Source: Actinomycetota bacterium (GTDB lineage: Bacteria; Actinomycetota; Thermoleophilia; Solirubrobacterales; 70-9). From it: 15,073 nt of DNA. Under the pieces are notes generated by a model. The model saw nothing but the letters and a program-made list of their open reading frames with translations, was not told the origin of the DNA and did no database searches. Both the position numbers and the translations under genes were made by a program. Below, piece by piece: positions 8,046-14,768 of the stretch. How positions within the stretch are numbered: position 1 is the first letter of the stretch; the number at the start of each line of letters is the position of its first letter. The stretch is from assembly GCA_005884985.1 (NCBI GenBank), contig VAYK01000036.1, positions 1 through 15,073 on the forward strand, written 5' to 3'.

Positions 8046-8644
8046 GGAAGCTGGTCGCGCTCGCCGCCCTCGTGGTGGGCGCAGTGGCGCTGTGGTGGCG
8101 CAAGAACCCCTCGGCGTGCCCCTACAGCCAGCGCTTCTGGGTCGAGGCGCCGCACCCGCTGATTACCCGCGCCCGCCTGCGCGAGATCCTCGAGCCGCAG
8201 CCGGGCGAGCGCGTGCTCGAGATCGGCCCCGGCACCGGCTACTACACGCTCGACCTCGCGGCCTGGGTGGGCGAGGAGGGAGCTATCGAGATCTTCGACA
8301 TCCAGCAGGAGATGCTCGACCACACGATCCGCGCCGCCGCCGAGCGCAGCCTCTTGAACGTCAATCCCACTCGCGGCGACGCCCAGGAGCTGGGCTGGGA
8401 CGACGACACCTTCGATGCCGCGATCCTGATCACGGTGCTCGGCGAGATCCCCGACCAAGACGCGGCGCTGCGCGAGGTTGCCCGCGTGTTGCGACCCGGC
8501 GGGCGCCTGATCGTCGGCGAGCTGCTCGGCGACCCGCACTACGTCACTCCGGGATCGCTTCAGCGGCGAGCCGAGGCCGCGGGCCTGCGATTCGAGCGCC
8601 GTGTGGGCCCGAGGGTTGGGTACTTCGCGCGCTTCAGGGCCTGA
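8042..8644 (+). CDS. Class I SAM-dependent methyltransferase with N-terminal membrane anchor
   Basis: The 200-aa product starts at a GTG that overlaps the previous TGA. The first 20 residues (RKLVALAALVVGAVALWWR) form a single hydrophobic anchor or signal segment, unusual for this fold. The Rossmann methyltransferase domain has motif I VLEIGPGTGYYT (58-69), the acidic end of strand 2 in IEIFDIQ (D86), GDAQEL (112-117), motif IV-like DAAILITVLGEI (125-136) and RPGGRLIVGE (151-160). FWVEAPHPLITRARLREIL before motif I is shared with small-molecule or quinone methyltransferase-like proteins. The acceptor is unknown; a lipid or membrane-associated substrate would suit the anchor, which is inference. 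It is the last gene of the epimerase operon, and the next gene converges 28 bp away. Confidence 0.85.
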   Translation: MRKLVALAALVVGAVALWWRKNPSACPYSQRFWVEAPHPLITRARLREILEPQPGERVLEIGPGTGYYTLDLAAWVGEEGAIEIFDIQQEMLDHTIRAAAERSLLNVNPTRGDAQELGWDDDTFDAAILITVLGEIPDQDAALREVARVLRPGGRLIVGELLGDPHYVTPGSLQRRAEAAGLRFERRVGPRVGYFARFRA

Positions 8645-8672
8645 TCGCCGTCGCGGTCCGGGGCCAATCGGC

Positions 8673-9214
8673 TCAAGGGAGTAGGCGCTCCATTCCATTA
8701 CGAGCACGGCGGAAGGCGCTTCGGTCGCCGAACAGCTGGAACGACGCGTTGGCGCTCTGGATGAGCGCCTGAAGCTCGAAGGCGAGCTGCGCAGGGTCGC
8801 TGGCGCCGGCGATTCTCGCCTGGCGCTCGAGCTCGGCGAGCCACGCGCCGACGGCATCCCGGATCCGGTCCCTCCAGGAAACACGCGCCGCTCGAGGTGG
8901 GAGACATAGCCTTCGCAGAGCGCCCGGAGCCTCGGCGCCCCCTCCCGCTTCCCGAGTGCCGGCTCGACCACGTCGTGCACGAAGCGGCGCGCGGCCGCCT
9001 CGACTGTCGCCAGCTGCAACTCCTCCTTCGAGCCGAAGTGCCCGAAGAGGCCGCTCTTGCTCATCGCCAGCTCGCTCGCCAGGCGGCCGATCGTCAACCC
9101 CTCGAGGCCCTCGGCGGACGCCAGCTCGACTGCCCGCTCGAGGATCGCCTCGCGCGTCCCCTTCGCCTCACGGGCTTCCTTCGTCGCCAGAGCTCTCGGC
9201 CTCGTCGGTGCCAT
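8673..9214 (-). pseudogene. TetR/AcrR-family transcriptional regulator, broken by an internal deletion with frameshift
   Basis: The N-terminal DNA-binding domain is intact: AILERAVELASAEGLEGLTIGRLASELAMSKSGLFGHFGSKEEL, with the helix-turn-helix at about residues 38-60. The frame continues through HLERRVFPGG to about 8871. The expected C-terminal ligand-binding region then resumes in another frame as DRIRDAVGAWLAELERQ to SANASFQLFGDRSAFRRARN, ending at a TGA (8675-8673). Relatives usually have about 15 to 20 residues between these two blocks, so a stretch of bases appears lost and the frame broken. Start choice: the ATG at 9214 has TATGAT at -13 to -8, while two ATGs at 9226/9223 overlap that box. 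It is divergent from the cupin gene with a perfect palindrome between, so it most likely represses the cupin and itself. It could be sequence error rather than a true pseudogene. Confidence 0.8.
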
Positions 9215-9221
9215 CGTAGGC

Positions 9222-9227
9222 ATCATA
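9222..9227 (-). promoter_or_regulatory. -10 box of a leaderless promoter for the TetR-type gene
   Basis: On the minus strand this reads TATGAT, one mismatch from TATAAT, at -13 to -8 relative to the ATG at 9214. A 17-bp spacer would place the -35 at 9250-9245, inside the palindrome, so binding there would block it. Confidence 0.55.
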
Positions 9228-9237
9228 GCCGCGTGCC

Positions 9238-9255
9238 CGCACGAACGTTCGTGCG
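9238..9255. promoter_or_regulatory. Probable TetR operator: perfect 18-bp palindrome
   Basis: CGCACGAACGTTCGTGCG is its own reverse complement. It lies between the divergent TetR-type and cupin genes, covering the predicted TetR -35 and abutting a -10-like TAAGCT (9257-9262) of the cupin promoter. This size, symmetry and placement are typical of a dimeric TetR repressor operator controlling both genes. The assignment to the adjacent repressor is inference from proximity. Confidence 0.75.
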
Positions 9256-9256
9256 A

Positions 9257-9262
9257 TAAGCT
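9257..9262 (+). promoter_or_regulatory. Possible -10 box for the cupin gene
   Basis: TAAGCT matches TANNNT; the overlapping GATAAG (9255-9260) is an alternative. Transcription would start near 9269, leaving a leader of about 35 bases that includes the ribosome-binding site GGAGG at 9293-9297. Confidence 0.4.
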
Positions 9263-9303
9263 GCACGCCTCGTTCCAACCGGCAACGTGACTGGAGGCGA
9301 CCG

Positions 9304-9705
9304 ATGGCTGAGTACGCGGTGAAGAGGATTGACGAGATGGAGGCGGTGTACGCCGGCGCGTTCAAGCGCGCGCGGGCCGAGCTCGGCGTCCAGTCGTTCG
9401 GAATGCAGGTGCTCGACATGCCGCCGAACGCGCACCAGTATCCGGAACACGATCATGCCGGCGACGGTCAGGAGGAGGTCTACGTCGCGCTCCACGGCTC
9501 GGGCGAGGTGGAGATCGACGGGGAGCGCCACCAGCTGGACCCCGGAACGATGGTTCGCGTCAGCGCCGGGACCATGCGCAAGATCTGGCCCGGCGAAGAG
9601 GGACTTCGGGTGCTCGCGATCGGGGGGTGCACGGGCAAGGCCTACGAGCCGCCCGAGGCCTCGAAGCTGGGCGCGCCAGACCCGTTGTTGCAGCAACAGG
9701 CCTAG
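9304..9705 (+). CDS. Cupin-domain protein
   Basis: This 133-aa protein is a single cupin barrel of unknown substrate. Cupin motif 1 is visible as H49-x-H51 and E58 in YPEHDHAGDGQEEVYVALHGSG, followed by a Gly six residues on. In motif 2 the usual metal-binding His is absent: DPGTMVRVSAGTMRKIWPG has Met-Arg-Lys where many cupins have Pro-His. The metal site may therefore be incomplete or use other ligands. The start is well supported by GGAGG six bases upstream of the ATG. The gene is divergent from a TetR-type regulator with an 18-bp operator between, so it is probably induced by a small molecule bound by that regulator. Its TAG shares CTAG (9702-9705) with the convergent BtrH-like gene. It may be an enzyme or a small-molecule-binding protein. 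Confidence 0.87.
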   Translation: MAEYAVKRIDEMEAVYAGAFKRARAELGVQSFGMQVLDMPPNAHQYPEHDHAGDGQEEVYVALHGSGEVEIDGERHQLDPGTMVRVSAGTMRKIWPGEEGLRVLAIGGCTGKAYEPPEASKLGAPDPLLQQQA

Positions 9706-10682
9706 CGGGCGAGGGCGGGCCAGAGGCTCTCCTCCGCGTCCAGCACGCCGGCGGCCTCCTCGCGGGCGCGAGACCACAGCTCGGGGTCCGGCCGGTCGGA
9801 TTCGCTGGCGGCGAGCAACGCGTCGGCCAGCGACGTCCATCGGGCCGCCGCCCGTGCGGCGAGCGCCGCCTCCTCGTAGCCGGCCTGGCTCAGGAAGCGC
9901 GAGTACATGAGCCGGAAGTTGCCGCCGCCGGTTCCGCGGCGTTCGATCACCTGGTAGCCGAACCGCGCGCACCAGCGCCAGTCCTCGACCTGCTGGGGCC
10001 AGTCGCCCACCTCGGCGGCGAAACGGCGCAGCGCCGGCAGGCCCTCGTAGTCACCCAGCGGGGGATCAAGCATCTGCTTGGCGTTGCGCTCGATCGCGTC
10101 CGCCGATGCTGCGCGGATGTCGGCCAGCTCGGCCCCTTCCGGCACCGTGAGCATGTGACCGTCGAGGGGGAAGACGGGATGCGTGCCGTGCCGCGCGCGG
10201 GCAAGGTTGTCAAGGCGCGTCGTCTGCAGCTCCTCGAACGAGGTGTCGGAGAGGTAGGCGACCTCGGCGTCATAGCCGGCCAAGACCACGGCGTGACCCG
10301 GGAAGTGCGCCGAGGTGCCGTAGTGGTCGAGGTAGTAGAGGTCGGTGAGGAGGATGGCGGGACGCGCTCCGTCGACCGCGGCCTGCGCCGCCTCCCAGGC
10401 GGCTTCGGGATCGGCGAAGGTCTCGAGCCGGATCGGCGCGGCGGTCAACTGCACGAACTGCTCCTCGAGCCGCCCAACGCGCCCGTTCGTGAATCGCGAC
10501 GGCGAGGAGCCGTCGAGCACCACGTAGTAGAAGCTGAGGCCCGCCCCGAGGCCGAGCGCCATCTCCTCGGAGATCGCGGCGCCGTGGAAGGCGAGCAGGT
10601 TGCGAAGCGCAGTCGATCCGCAGTGGTTCCCCGGTACGTGGCGGTAGCCGGGGACCATCCTCGGCGCTGTGGTCGCCTCCAT
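9702..10682 (-). CDS. BtrH N-terminal domain / DUF4872-type protein
   Basis: The 326-aa product resembles proteins with the BtrH N-terminal and DUF4872 domains. BtrH transfers an acyl group from a carrier protein to an aminoglycoside in butirosin synthesis through a Cys-protease-like fold (family knowledge). Here PGNHCGSTALRNLLAFHG (18-34) supplies the candidate nucleophile C21, SAHFPGHAVVLAGYD (124-138) the likely catalytic H130, and YLSDTSFEELQTT (143-155) the likely acidic residue D146. The C-terminal half (from about 180) is mostly helical, as in DUF4872. No carrier protein, ligase or antibiotic gene is nearby, so the natural acyl donor and acceptor are unknown, and it could equally be a hydrolase. 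The start at 10682 is the upstream ATG; the ATG at 10658 is an alternative. It is divergent from the PAP2 gene across 44 bp. Confidence 0.8.
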   Translation of the reverse strand: MEATTAPRMVPGYRHVPGNHCGSTALRNLLAFHGAAISEEMALGLGAGLSFYYVVLDGSSPSRFTNGRVGRLEEQFVQLTAAPIRLETFADPEAAWEAAQAAVDGARPAILLTDLYYLDHYGTSAHFPGHAVVLAGYDAEVAYLSDTSFEELQTTRLDNLARARHGTHPVFPLDGHMLTVPEGAELADIRAASADAIERNAKQMLDPPLGDYEGLPALRRFAAEVGDWPQQVEDWRWCARFGYQVIERRGTGGGNFRLMYSRFLSQAGYEEAALAARAAARWTSLADALLAASESDRPDPELWSRAREEAAGVLDAEESLWPALAR

Positions 10683-10713
10683 GCGGCGGGATTCTCCCCG
10701 ATCGGCGCCGCCG

Positions 10714-10719
10714 TATCCT
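10714..10719 (+). promoter_or_regulatory. -10 box of a leaderless promoter for the PAP2-ychF operon
   Basis: TATCCT (TANNNT) is at -13 to -8 relative to the GTG at 10727, the same spacing as for the epimerase and TetR-type genes. No ribosome-binding site is visible. Confidence 0.5.
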
Positions 10720-10726
10720 GCGCTCG

Positions 10727-11398
10727 GTGCTCGAGCGGCTGCAAGAACTCGACCGGCGCCTGCTTCGCAGGATGCGTACGCGCTACCACGCGCCCCAGAT
10801 CGAGGACGCGGTGAAGGCGCTCGGCATGGCGGGAGAGTGGGGTGCTGTCTGGGTGGCGATCGGCCTTGCGGGCGCCGCTGTCGATACGACGCGACGCGAG
10901 CGCTGGATGCGCGCCGCCGCTGTCGCGCCCGCTGCGGTCGGCGTCAACTACCTGGTCAAGCTCGCCGTGCGCCGGCGGCGCCCACGGCTGCGTCGTCTGC
11001 CGCCCCTGGCCGCCGCTCCCAGCAAGCTCTCGTTTCCGTCGGCCCACGCCACGTCGTCGCTGGCGGCGGCGACCGCGATGGGGCGCGTCGCTCCGGGAGC
11101 ACGCCCGCCGCTCTACGGGCTTGCCGGAGCGATCTGCCTGACCCGCCCCTACCTCGGCATGCACTACCCCTCGGACGTGCTCGGCGGCGCCGCCATCGGG
11201 CTGGTGATCGGCCGGCTGTGGCCGGGGTTGAGCGGGAAGGGCGCCGAGGACCGCCTGATCGATCTGGCGGCGAGCGTCGGTCCCTGGGCCGTCGCCGGTT
11301 CGGCCGATGGCTCGAGCGCCGATGGACACCTGCGCGCCCCCGTCTCCCAGCCATCGGGCCAGCACCCCCTCGGGGAAGGCGAGTCAGGGCGGTCGTGA
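10727..11398 (+). CDS. PAP2-family membrane phosphatase
   Basis: This 223-aa integral membrane protein has all three phosphatidic-acid-phosphatase type 2 motifs: KX6RP as K78 to R85-P86 (KLAVRRRRP), PSAH at 104-107 in FPSAHATSS, and RX5HX3D as R140, H146 and D150 in RPYLGMHYPSDVLGG. Such enzymes hydrolyse lipid phosphates such as phosphatidate, undecaprenyl diphosphate or phosphatidylglycerophosphate at the outer membrane face. Hydrophobic stretches around 36-52, 63-80, 110-140 and 150-165 fit several helices. The tail after about 190 is Ser/Gly/Pro-rich and unlikely to be folded. The GTG start is set by the promoter box immediately upstream. The TGA overlaps the GTG of ychF (GTGA, 11395-11398), so the two are co-transcribed and coupled. 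The specific lipid is unknown. Confidence 0.9.
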   Translation: MLERLQELDRRLLRRMRTRYHAPQIEDAVKALGMAGEWGAVWVAIGLAGAAVDTTRRERWMRAAAVAPAAVGVNYLVKLAVRRRRPRLRRLPPLAAAPSKLSFPSAHATSSLAAATAMGRVAPGARPPLYGLAGAICLTRPYLGMHYPSDVLGGAAIGLVIGRLWPGLSGKGAEDRLIDLAASVGPWAVAGSADGSSADGHLRAPVSQPSGQHPLGEGESGRS

Positions 11399-12467
11399 AG
11401 GTCGGCATCGTCGGCCTGCCCAACGCCGGCAAGACGACGCTCTTCAACGCCCTCACGCGGGCTGCTGCGGAGACCGCCACCTACCCCTTCACCACGGTCG
11501 AGCCCAACGTCGCGATCGTCGAGGTTCCCGACGAGCGCCTGGCGGCGGTGGCAGAGGCGGCGGGCGCGAGCCCGCAGATCCCGGAGACGATCGAGTTCCA
11601 CGACATCGCCGGCCTGGTGCGCGGCGCCTCGGCGGGCGAGGGGCTGGGAAATCGCTTCCGGCCGAGATCCGCGAGACCGACGCGATCTGCCACGTCGTCC
11701 GCACCCACGGCGACGAGCGGGTCCCGCATCCCGACGGGCGGGTGCATCCGGCCGCCGACGCGGAGGTGGTGGACGCCGAGCTCTTGCTCGCCGATCTCGA
11801 CCAGGCGGAGCGGCGCCTGGAGCGGGTTCGCAAGGAAGCGGCGTCCGGGGCAAAGGAGGTCGCGGCCGAACGCGACTGGCTAGAGGGGGTGGTCGAGGCC
11901 ATCGGCCGTGGCGAGCCGGCGCGGGCGTTGCCGGCCCCGGTTCTGGCGCCGGAGGCGCCGGCGCACCTCCAGGCGCTGAGCTCCAAACCGGTGCTCTACG
12001 TCGCCAACGTCGACGAGGGAGAGGGCGAGCCGGCAGCGGAGCTGGTCGAGCACGCCCGCCGCGCGGAAGCGGGCTGCATCGCGGTCAGCGCCCGGATCGA
12101 GGCGGAGTTGGCGGAGCTGCCCGGCGAGGAGGCCGTGGAGATGCGCTCCGAGCTGGGACTGGCGGAACCGGGGCTGGAGCGGCTCGTGCGAGCCGCGTAC
12201 CAGCTGCTCGACCTGGTGACGTTCTTCACGGCGCATCGCGGCAGCGAGGCGCGCGCGCGGGCGCTGCGGCGCGGGCTCACCGCCTGGGACGCCGCCGGCA
12301 AGGTGCATACCGACATCCAGGCGGGCTTCGTGCGCGCCGAGGTGATCGGCTGGCGCGAGCTCGTCGAGGCCCGTGGCTACGCCGAGGCCCGGGAACGGGG
12401 GCTGATCAGAACCGAGGGCCGCGACTATGCCATTCGCGACGGCGACGTGATCACGATTCGGCACTGA
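11395..12467 (+). CDS. ychF: YchF/OLA1-type redox-regulated ATPase, single-base frameshift as written
   Basis: YchF is a nearly universal Obg-related P-loop NTPase that prefers ATP and binds ribosomes (family knowledge). G1 GLPNAGKTT (7-15), TYPFTTVEPNVAIVEVPDERL (29-49) and G3 FHDIAGLVRGAS (68-79) are in the first frame. The frame then switches after GEGLGNRF (codon 88, 11656-11658). The next frame continues LPAEIRETDAICHVVR, followed by the NVDE motif and a C-terminal TGS domain (TFFTAHRG, GKVHTDIQAGFVRAEVI, EGRDYAIRDGDVITIRH). Inserting one T between 11659 and 11660 restores TTC CTG GCC GAG, the conserved F-L-A-E-I-R, and gives a normal 357-aa protein. Everything downstream is well conserved, so a consensus error or very recent mutation is likely. 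It overlaps the PAP2 stop by 4 bases. Confidence 0.93.
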
Positions 12468-12504
12468 GACGGCGCGCAAGACACGATTACCGCCGCCCGA
12501 GGTC

Positions 12505-12531
12505 CGGCGCCGCGGATGGACGGCGCCGCGG
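12505..12531. repeat. Two 11-bp direct repeats upstream of the unknown 329-aa gene
   Basis: CGGCGCCGCGG occurs at 12505-12515 and again at 12521-12531, 16 bp apart start to start. Each copy contains the palindromic core CGGCGCCG. The second copy ends one base before the -10 box at 12533. The pair may be a binding site in the -35 region. Because CGGCGCC (12505-12511) can also pair with GGCGCCG (12522-12528), it may instead be a hairpin terminator for ychF. Confidence 0.5.
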
Positions 12532-12532
12532 T

Positions 12533-12538
12533 TAGATT
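12533..12538 (+). promoter_or_regulatory. -10 box of a leaderless promoter for the unknown 329-aa gene
   Basis: TAGATT matches TANNNT and is exactly -12 to -7 from the GTG at 12545. No ribosome-binding site is present. This box supports the GTG start over any later codon. Confidence 0.55.
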
Positions 12539-12544
12539 CTGCGG

Positions 12545-13534
12545 GTGCGAAGCGAGGCCCGTTTTCCGCGCCTCGGCCACGAGGCCGGGCACTACGAGAG
12601 CTTCTATCTGAAGGCCTCGCGACCGACCGGGGGTCAGAGCGTGTGGATTCGGCACACCGTCCACAAGCGGCCCGCCGAAGCGCCCACGGCCGCGCTGTGG
12701 CTGACCGTGTTCGACGCCGACGCGCCGGGACCGCGAGCGACCAAGGCCAGCTTCGCCGCGGCGGAGCTCTCAGCGCCCGAAGGCGCCTACATCCGCGTGG
12801 ACGGTGCCGTGCTCGAGCCCGGCCGGGCCGCCGGCGAGATCGACACGCCCGAGCTCCTGGCGAGCTGGGAGCTCAGCTTCGACGATCCTGGGAAGGCGTT
12901 CCACCACCTTCCCTACGAGCGGCTCTACGAGGCGCCGCTGCCGCGTACCAAGTTCCTCAGCCCGTACCCGAGCGCGCGCTTCGAGGGCACGGTGACGGTC
13001 GGCGGCGAGCGAATCGAGGTCGCCGACTGGCCGGGGATGATCGGTCACAACTGGGGGGCCGAGCACGCCGAGCGCTGGGTGTGGATCCAGGGCGCCGACC
13101 TGGGCGGCGAGCGGGGGAGCTATCTCGACGTGGCCGCCGGTCGGATCAAGGTCGGGCCGATGACGACGCCGTGGGTGGCCAACGGAATGCTGCGCATCGA
13201 CGGCTCCGAGCATCGGCTCGGCGGCTTCGATCGCATCCTGTCGACGAAGCTGGGCGAGCAGCCGACCTCCTGCGACTTTCGGCTCTCGGGCAAGGACCTG
13301 AAGCTCCGCGGCCGGGTCTCGTCGGAGCCGCGGAACTTCGTCGCCTGGATCTATGCCGACCCGAAGGGCCCCGAGCACAACACGCTCAACTGCTCGATCG
13401 CCGACCTCGAGCTTGAGATCGAGCGCCGCGGTCGCGAGCCCGAGCGCCTCGAGCTGAGCGGCGGCGCCGCGTACGAGATCGGGATGCGCCAGACCGACCA
13501 CGGGATCCCGGTCCAGCCCTATCCAGACGGCTGA
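12545..13534 (+). CDS. Uncharacterised 329-aa protein, possibly with a lipocalin-like CrtC/AttH-type fold
   Basis: I do not recognise this gene with certainty. The product has no signal peptide and no membrane helix. It is rich in aromatic residues and beta-strand-like alternation. Striking segments are HEAGHYESFYLKASRP (12-27), WIRHTVHKRP (34-43), LPRTKFLSPYPSARFEGTV (132-150), and DWPGMIGHNWGAEHAERWVW (161-180), which is dense in His, Trp and acidic residues. The ending has CSIADLELEIERRG. This pattern recalls actinobacterial proteins related to hydroxyneurosporene synthase/AttH-like or tocopherol-cyclase-like two-lipocalin folds, but that is impression, not demonstrated homology. The conserved GHNWGxEHAERW segment looks like an active or ligand-binding site. 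It is monocistronic: its own promoter, and a convergent neighbour 73 bp away. Confidence 0.85.
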   Translation: MRSEARFPRLGHEAGHYESFYLKASRPTGGQSVWIRHTVHKRPAEAPTAALWLTVFDADAPGPRATKASFAAAELSAPEGAYIRVDGAVLEPGRAAGEIDTPELLASWELSFDDPGKAFHHLPYERLYEAPLPRTKFLSPYPSARFEGTVTVGGERIEVADWPGMIGHNWGAEHAERWVWIQGADLGGERGSYLDVAAGRIKVGPMTTPWVANGMLRIDGSEHRLGGFDRILSTKLGEQPTSCDFRLSGKDLKLRGRVSSEPRNFVAWIYADPKGPEHNTLNCSIADLELEIERRGREPERLELSGGAAYEIGMRQTDHGIPVQPYPDG

Positions 13535-13541
13535 CGGCGCG

Positions 13542-13557
13542 CCACCGTTGGCGGTGG
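13542..13557. terminator. Small hairpin between convergent genes
   Basis: CCACCG (13542-13547) pairs with CGGTGG (13552-13557) around TTGG. It lies 8 bases after the stop of the 329-aa gene and before the end of the convergent SpoIID-domain gene. There is no T run, so its terminator role is weakly supported. The rest of the 73-bp gap shows nothing else. Confidence 0.25.
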
Positions 13558-13607
13558 GCCGATCATGCTCACGATGGGGGCCTCACTCGCCCCAGCGCAC
13601 TGCGGAG

Positions 13608-14662
13608 CTACCTCCTGAGGAAGCGCGCCCAGGTGCTCCGGAGGGCGAGAAGCCCCTGGAGCCCTGGGCCGGAGACGTTGGAGCTCCCGTGCGAGCCGAC
13701 CACCCGGGCGCGGACGATCCGCGGAGAGTCGCCGCGCTCCAGGACCTTGATCTTGCGGAGCCTGCCGGAGAAGAGCCCCGAGAGCCGCGACTCAATCTCG
13801 CGCTGCGAGTAACGGACCGTCCACCTGTGGTACGGAGATGCTCCGTCGTAGGGGTCCGGGACGCTCTTCAGATAGGAGACCGGCGTGGCGCCGGGGAAGC
13901 CGAACTGGACGCTCTCCGTCTGACCGCCGGAGGTCGAGAAAAAGTACGTGGTCGCGACATGCTTGCCGTGGCGCACCACTTCGCCCTTGGTGCGCTTGGT
14001 CGCCCGGTTGGTGCGCACGCTCTCGGAGTCCTTGCCGCCGTAGACCTGGGGGCGGCGACCGCCTGGGCCTCAAGCGCCGCCAGCGGCCATGACGACGGCA
14101 CCTCGTTCGGCACCACGCCCTTCACGTATGCATCGAGCGCGACCGCGTTGATGACCAGCAGGCCGCTGCCCGCCGCCGTTGCCTTCAGCTTCCCTCGGTA
14201 GACGCCCTTGCCCCCGACCCGGATCGTGCCCTGGCCCGTGGCCGTGCCCGTGCGGCCGCAGCTCCCAAGCTTTCGCCCGTGGGAGCCTCGCAGCACCACG
14301 TGGGAGCCGGACCGCTTGAAGCGGTATCCGTGGTTGCGACGAAGCCGCTGGCCGCAGGCCTTCGTCGCCTTCCTGAACCTCACCGAGTCCGGCCCTGAGG
14401 CAAGCAGAACCCTGATCGTGCGGCTCCGCGCGTGTCCGATGTGCGTGTGCTTGTAGTAGTGGCCGACGATCTCCTGGTAGCCACGCCCGTGTTGGGCAAA
14501 GCCGTAGGCCCCGTACTGGCTCATGCCGACCCCGTGGCCCCAGCCCCGCCCCTTGATCACCCATTTGGCGCCGGTCGCGCCCGCAGGCCAGGCGAGCGCA
14601 GCCAGCGCCGCGACGCAGACCACCAGACCAACTGCCGCGCTTGTCCTTTCCTTCGCCGCCAT
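13608..14662 (-). pseudogene. Secreted SpoIID/LytB-domain protein, broken by an internal deletion with frameshift
   Basis: SpoIID-domain proteins act on peptidoglycan glycan strands; in spore formers SpoIID is a lytic transglycosylase. The ATG at 14662 gives a basic start and hydrophobic signal sequence (VGLVVCVAALAALAWPAGATGA). The mature protein begins GRGWGHGVGMSQYGAYGFAQHGRG (38-61), a hallmark of actinobacterial SpoIID-domain proteins. Further on is LDAYVKGVVPNEVPSSWPLAALEAQAVAA, including the candidate catalytic Glu in PNEVP. At about 14050 the frame changes, and QVYGGKDSESVRTN continues with FFSTSGGQTESV and ALRSTWARFLRR, ending at 13608. The usual RTYA-containing segment of about 20 residues between AQAVAA and QVYGG is missing, so bases were lost as well as frame. 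The upstream TTG at 14683 is an alternative start. It converges on the 329-aa gene and is divergent from the right-edge aldehyde dehydrogenase. Confidence 0.82.
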
Positions 14663-14743
14663 TTCCCTGGGGGGACCCAACACCCTACGGGGCCAAGGTC
14701 GCGCTTCGACTGCCGGCGCCCATTCCCTTCCGTTCCGTACGCT

Positions 14744-14756
14744 GCGGGTGACCCGC
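14744..14756. promoter_or_regulatory. Inverted repeat GCGGGT-G-ACCCGC in the aldehyde dehydrogenase promoter
   Basis: Six-base perfect arms flank one central G. The repeat lies about 13 bp before a -10-like TACTGT (14769-14774), so it overlaps the expected -35 region of the right-edge aldehyde dehydrogenase. It could be an operator. Short GC-rich inverted repeats also occur by chance here. Confidence 0.35.
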
Positions 14757-14768
14757 TTACCGCCGGGG

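Noticed and set aside
7985..8870. Continuation of the TetR frame to a 413-aa minus-strand protein
   Set aside because: Beyond HLERRVFPGG the sequence loses TetR character and runs antisense through the methyltransferase. The true C-terminus is in another frame and ends at 8673.
9702..11398. A natural-product cluster suggested by the BtrH-like gene
   Set aside because: No carrier protein, synthetase, aminotransferase or exporter gene is nearby. PAP2 and ychF are housekeeping-type genes.
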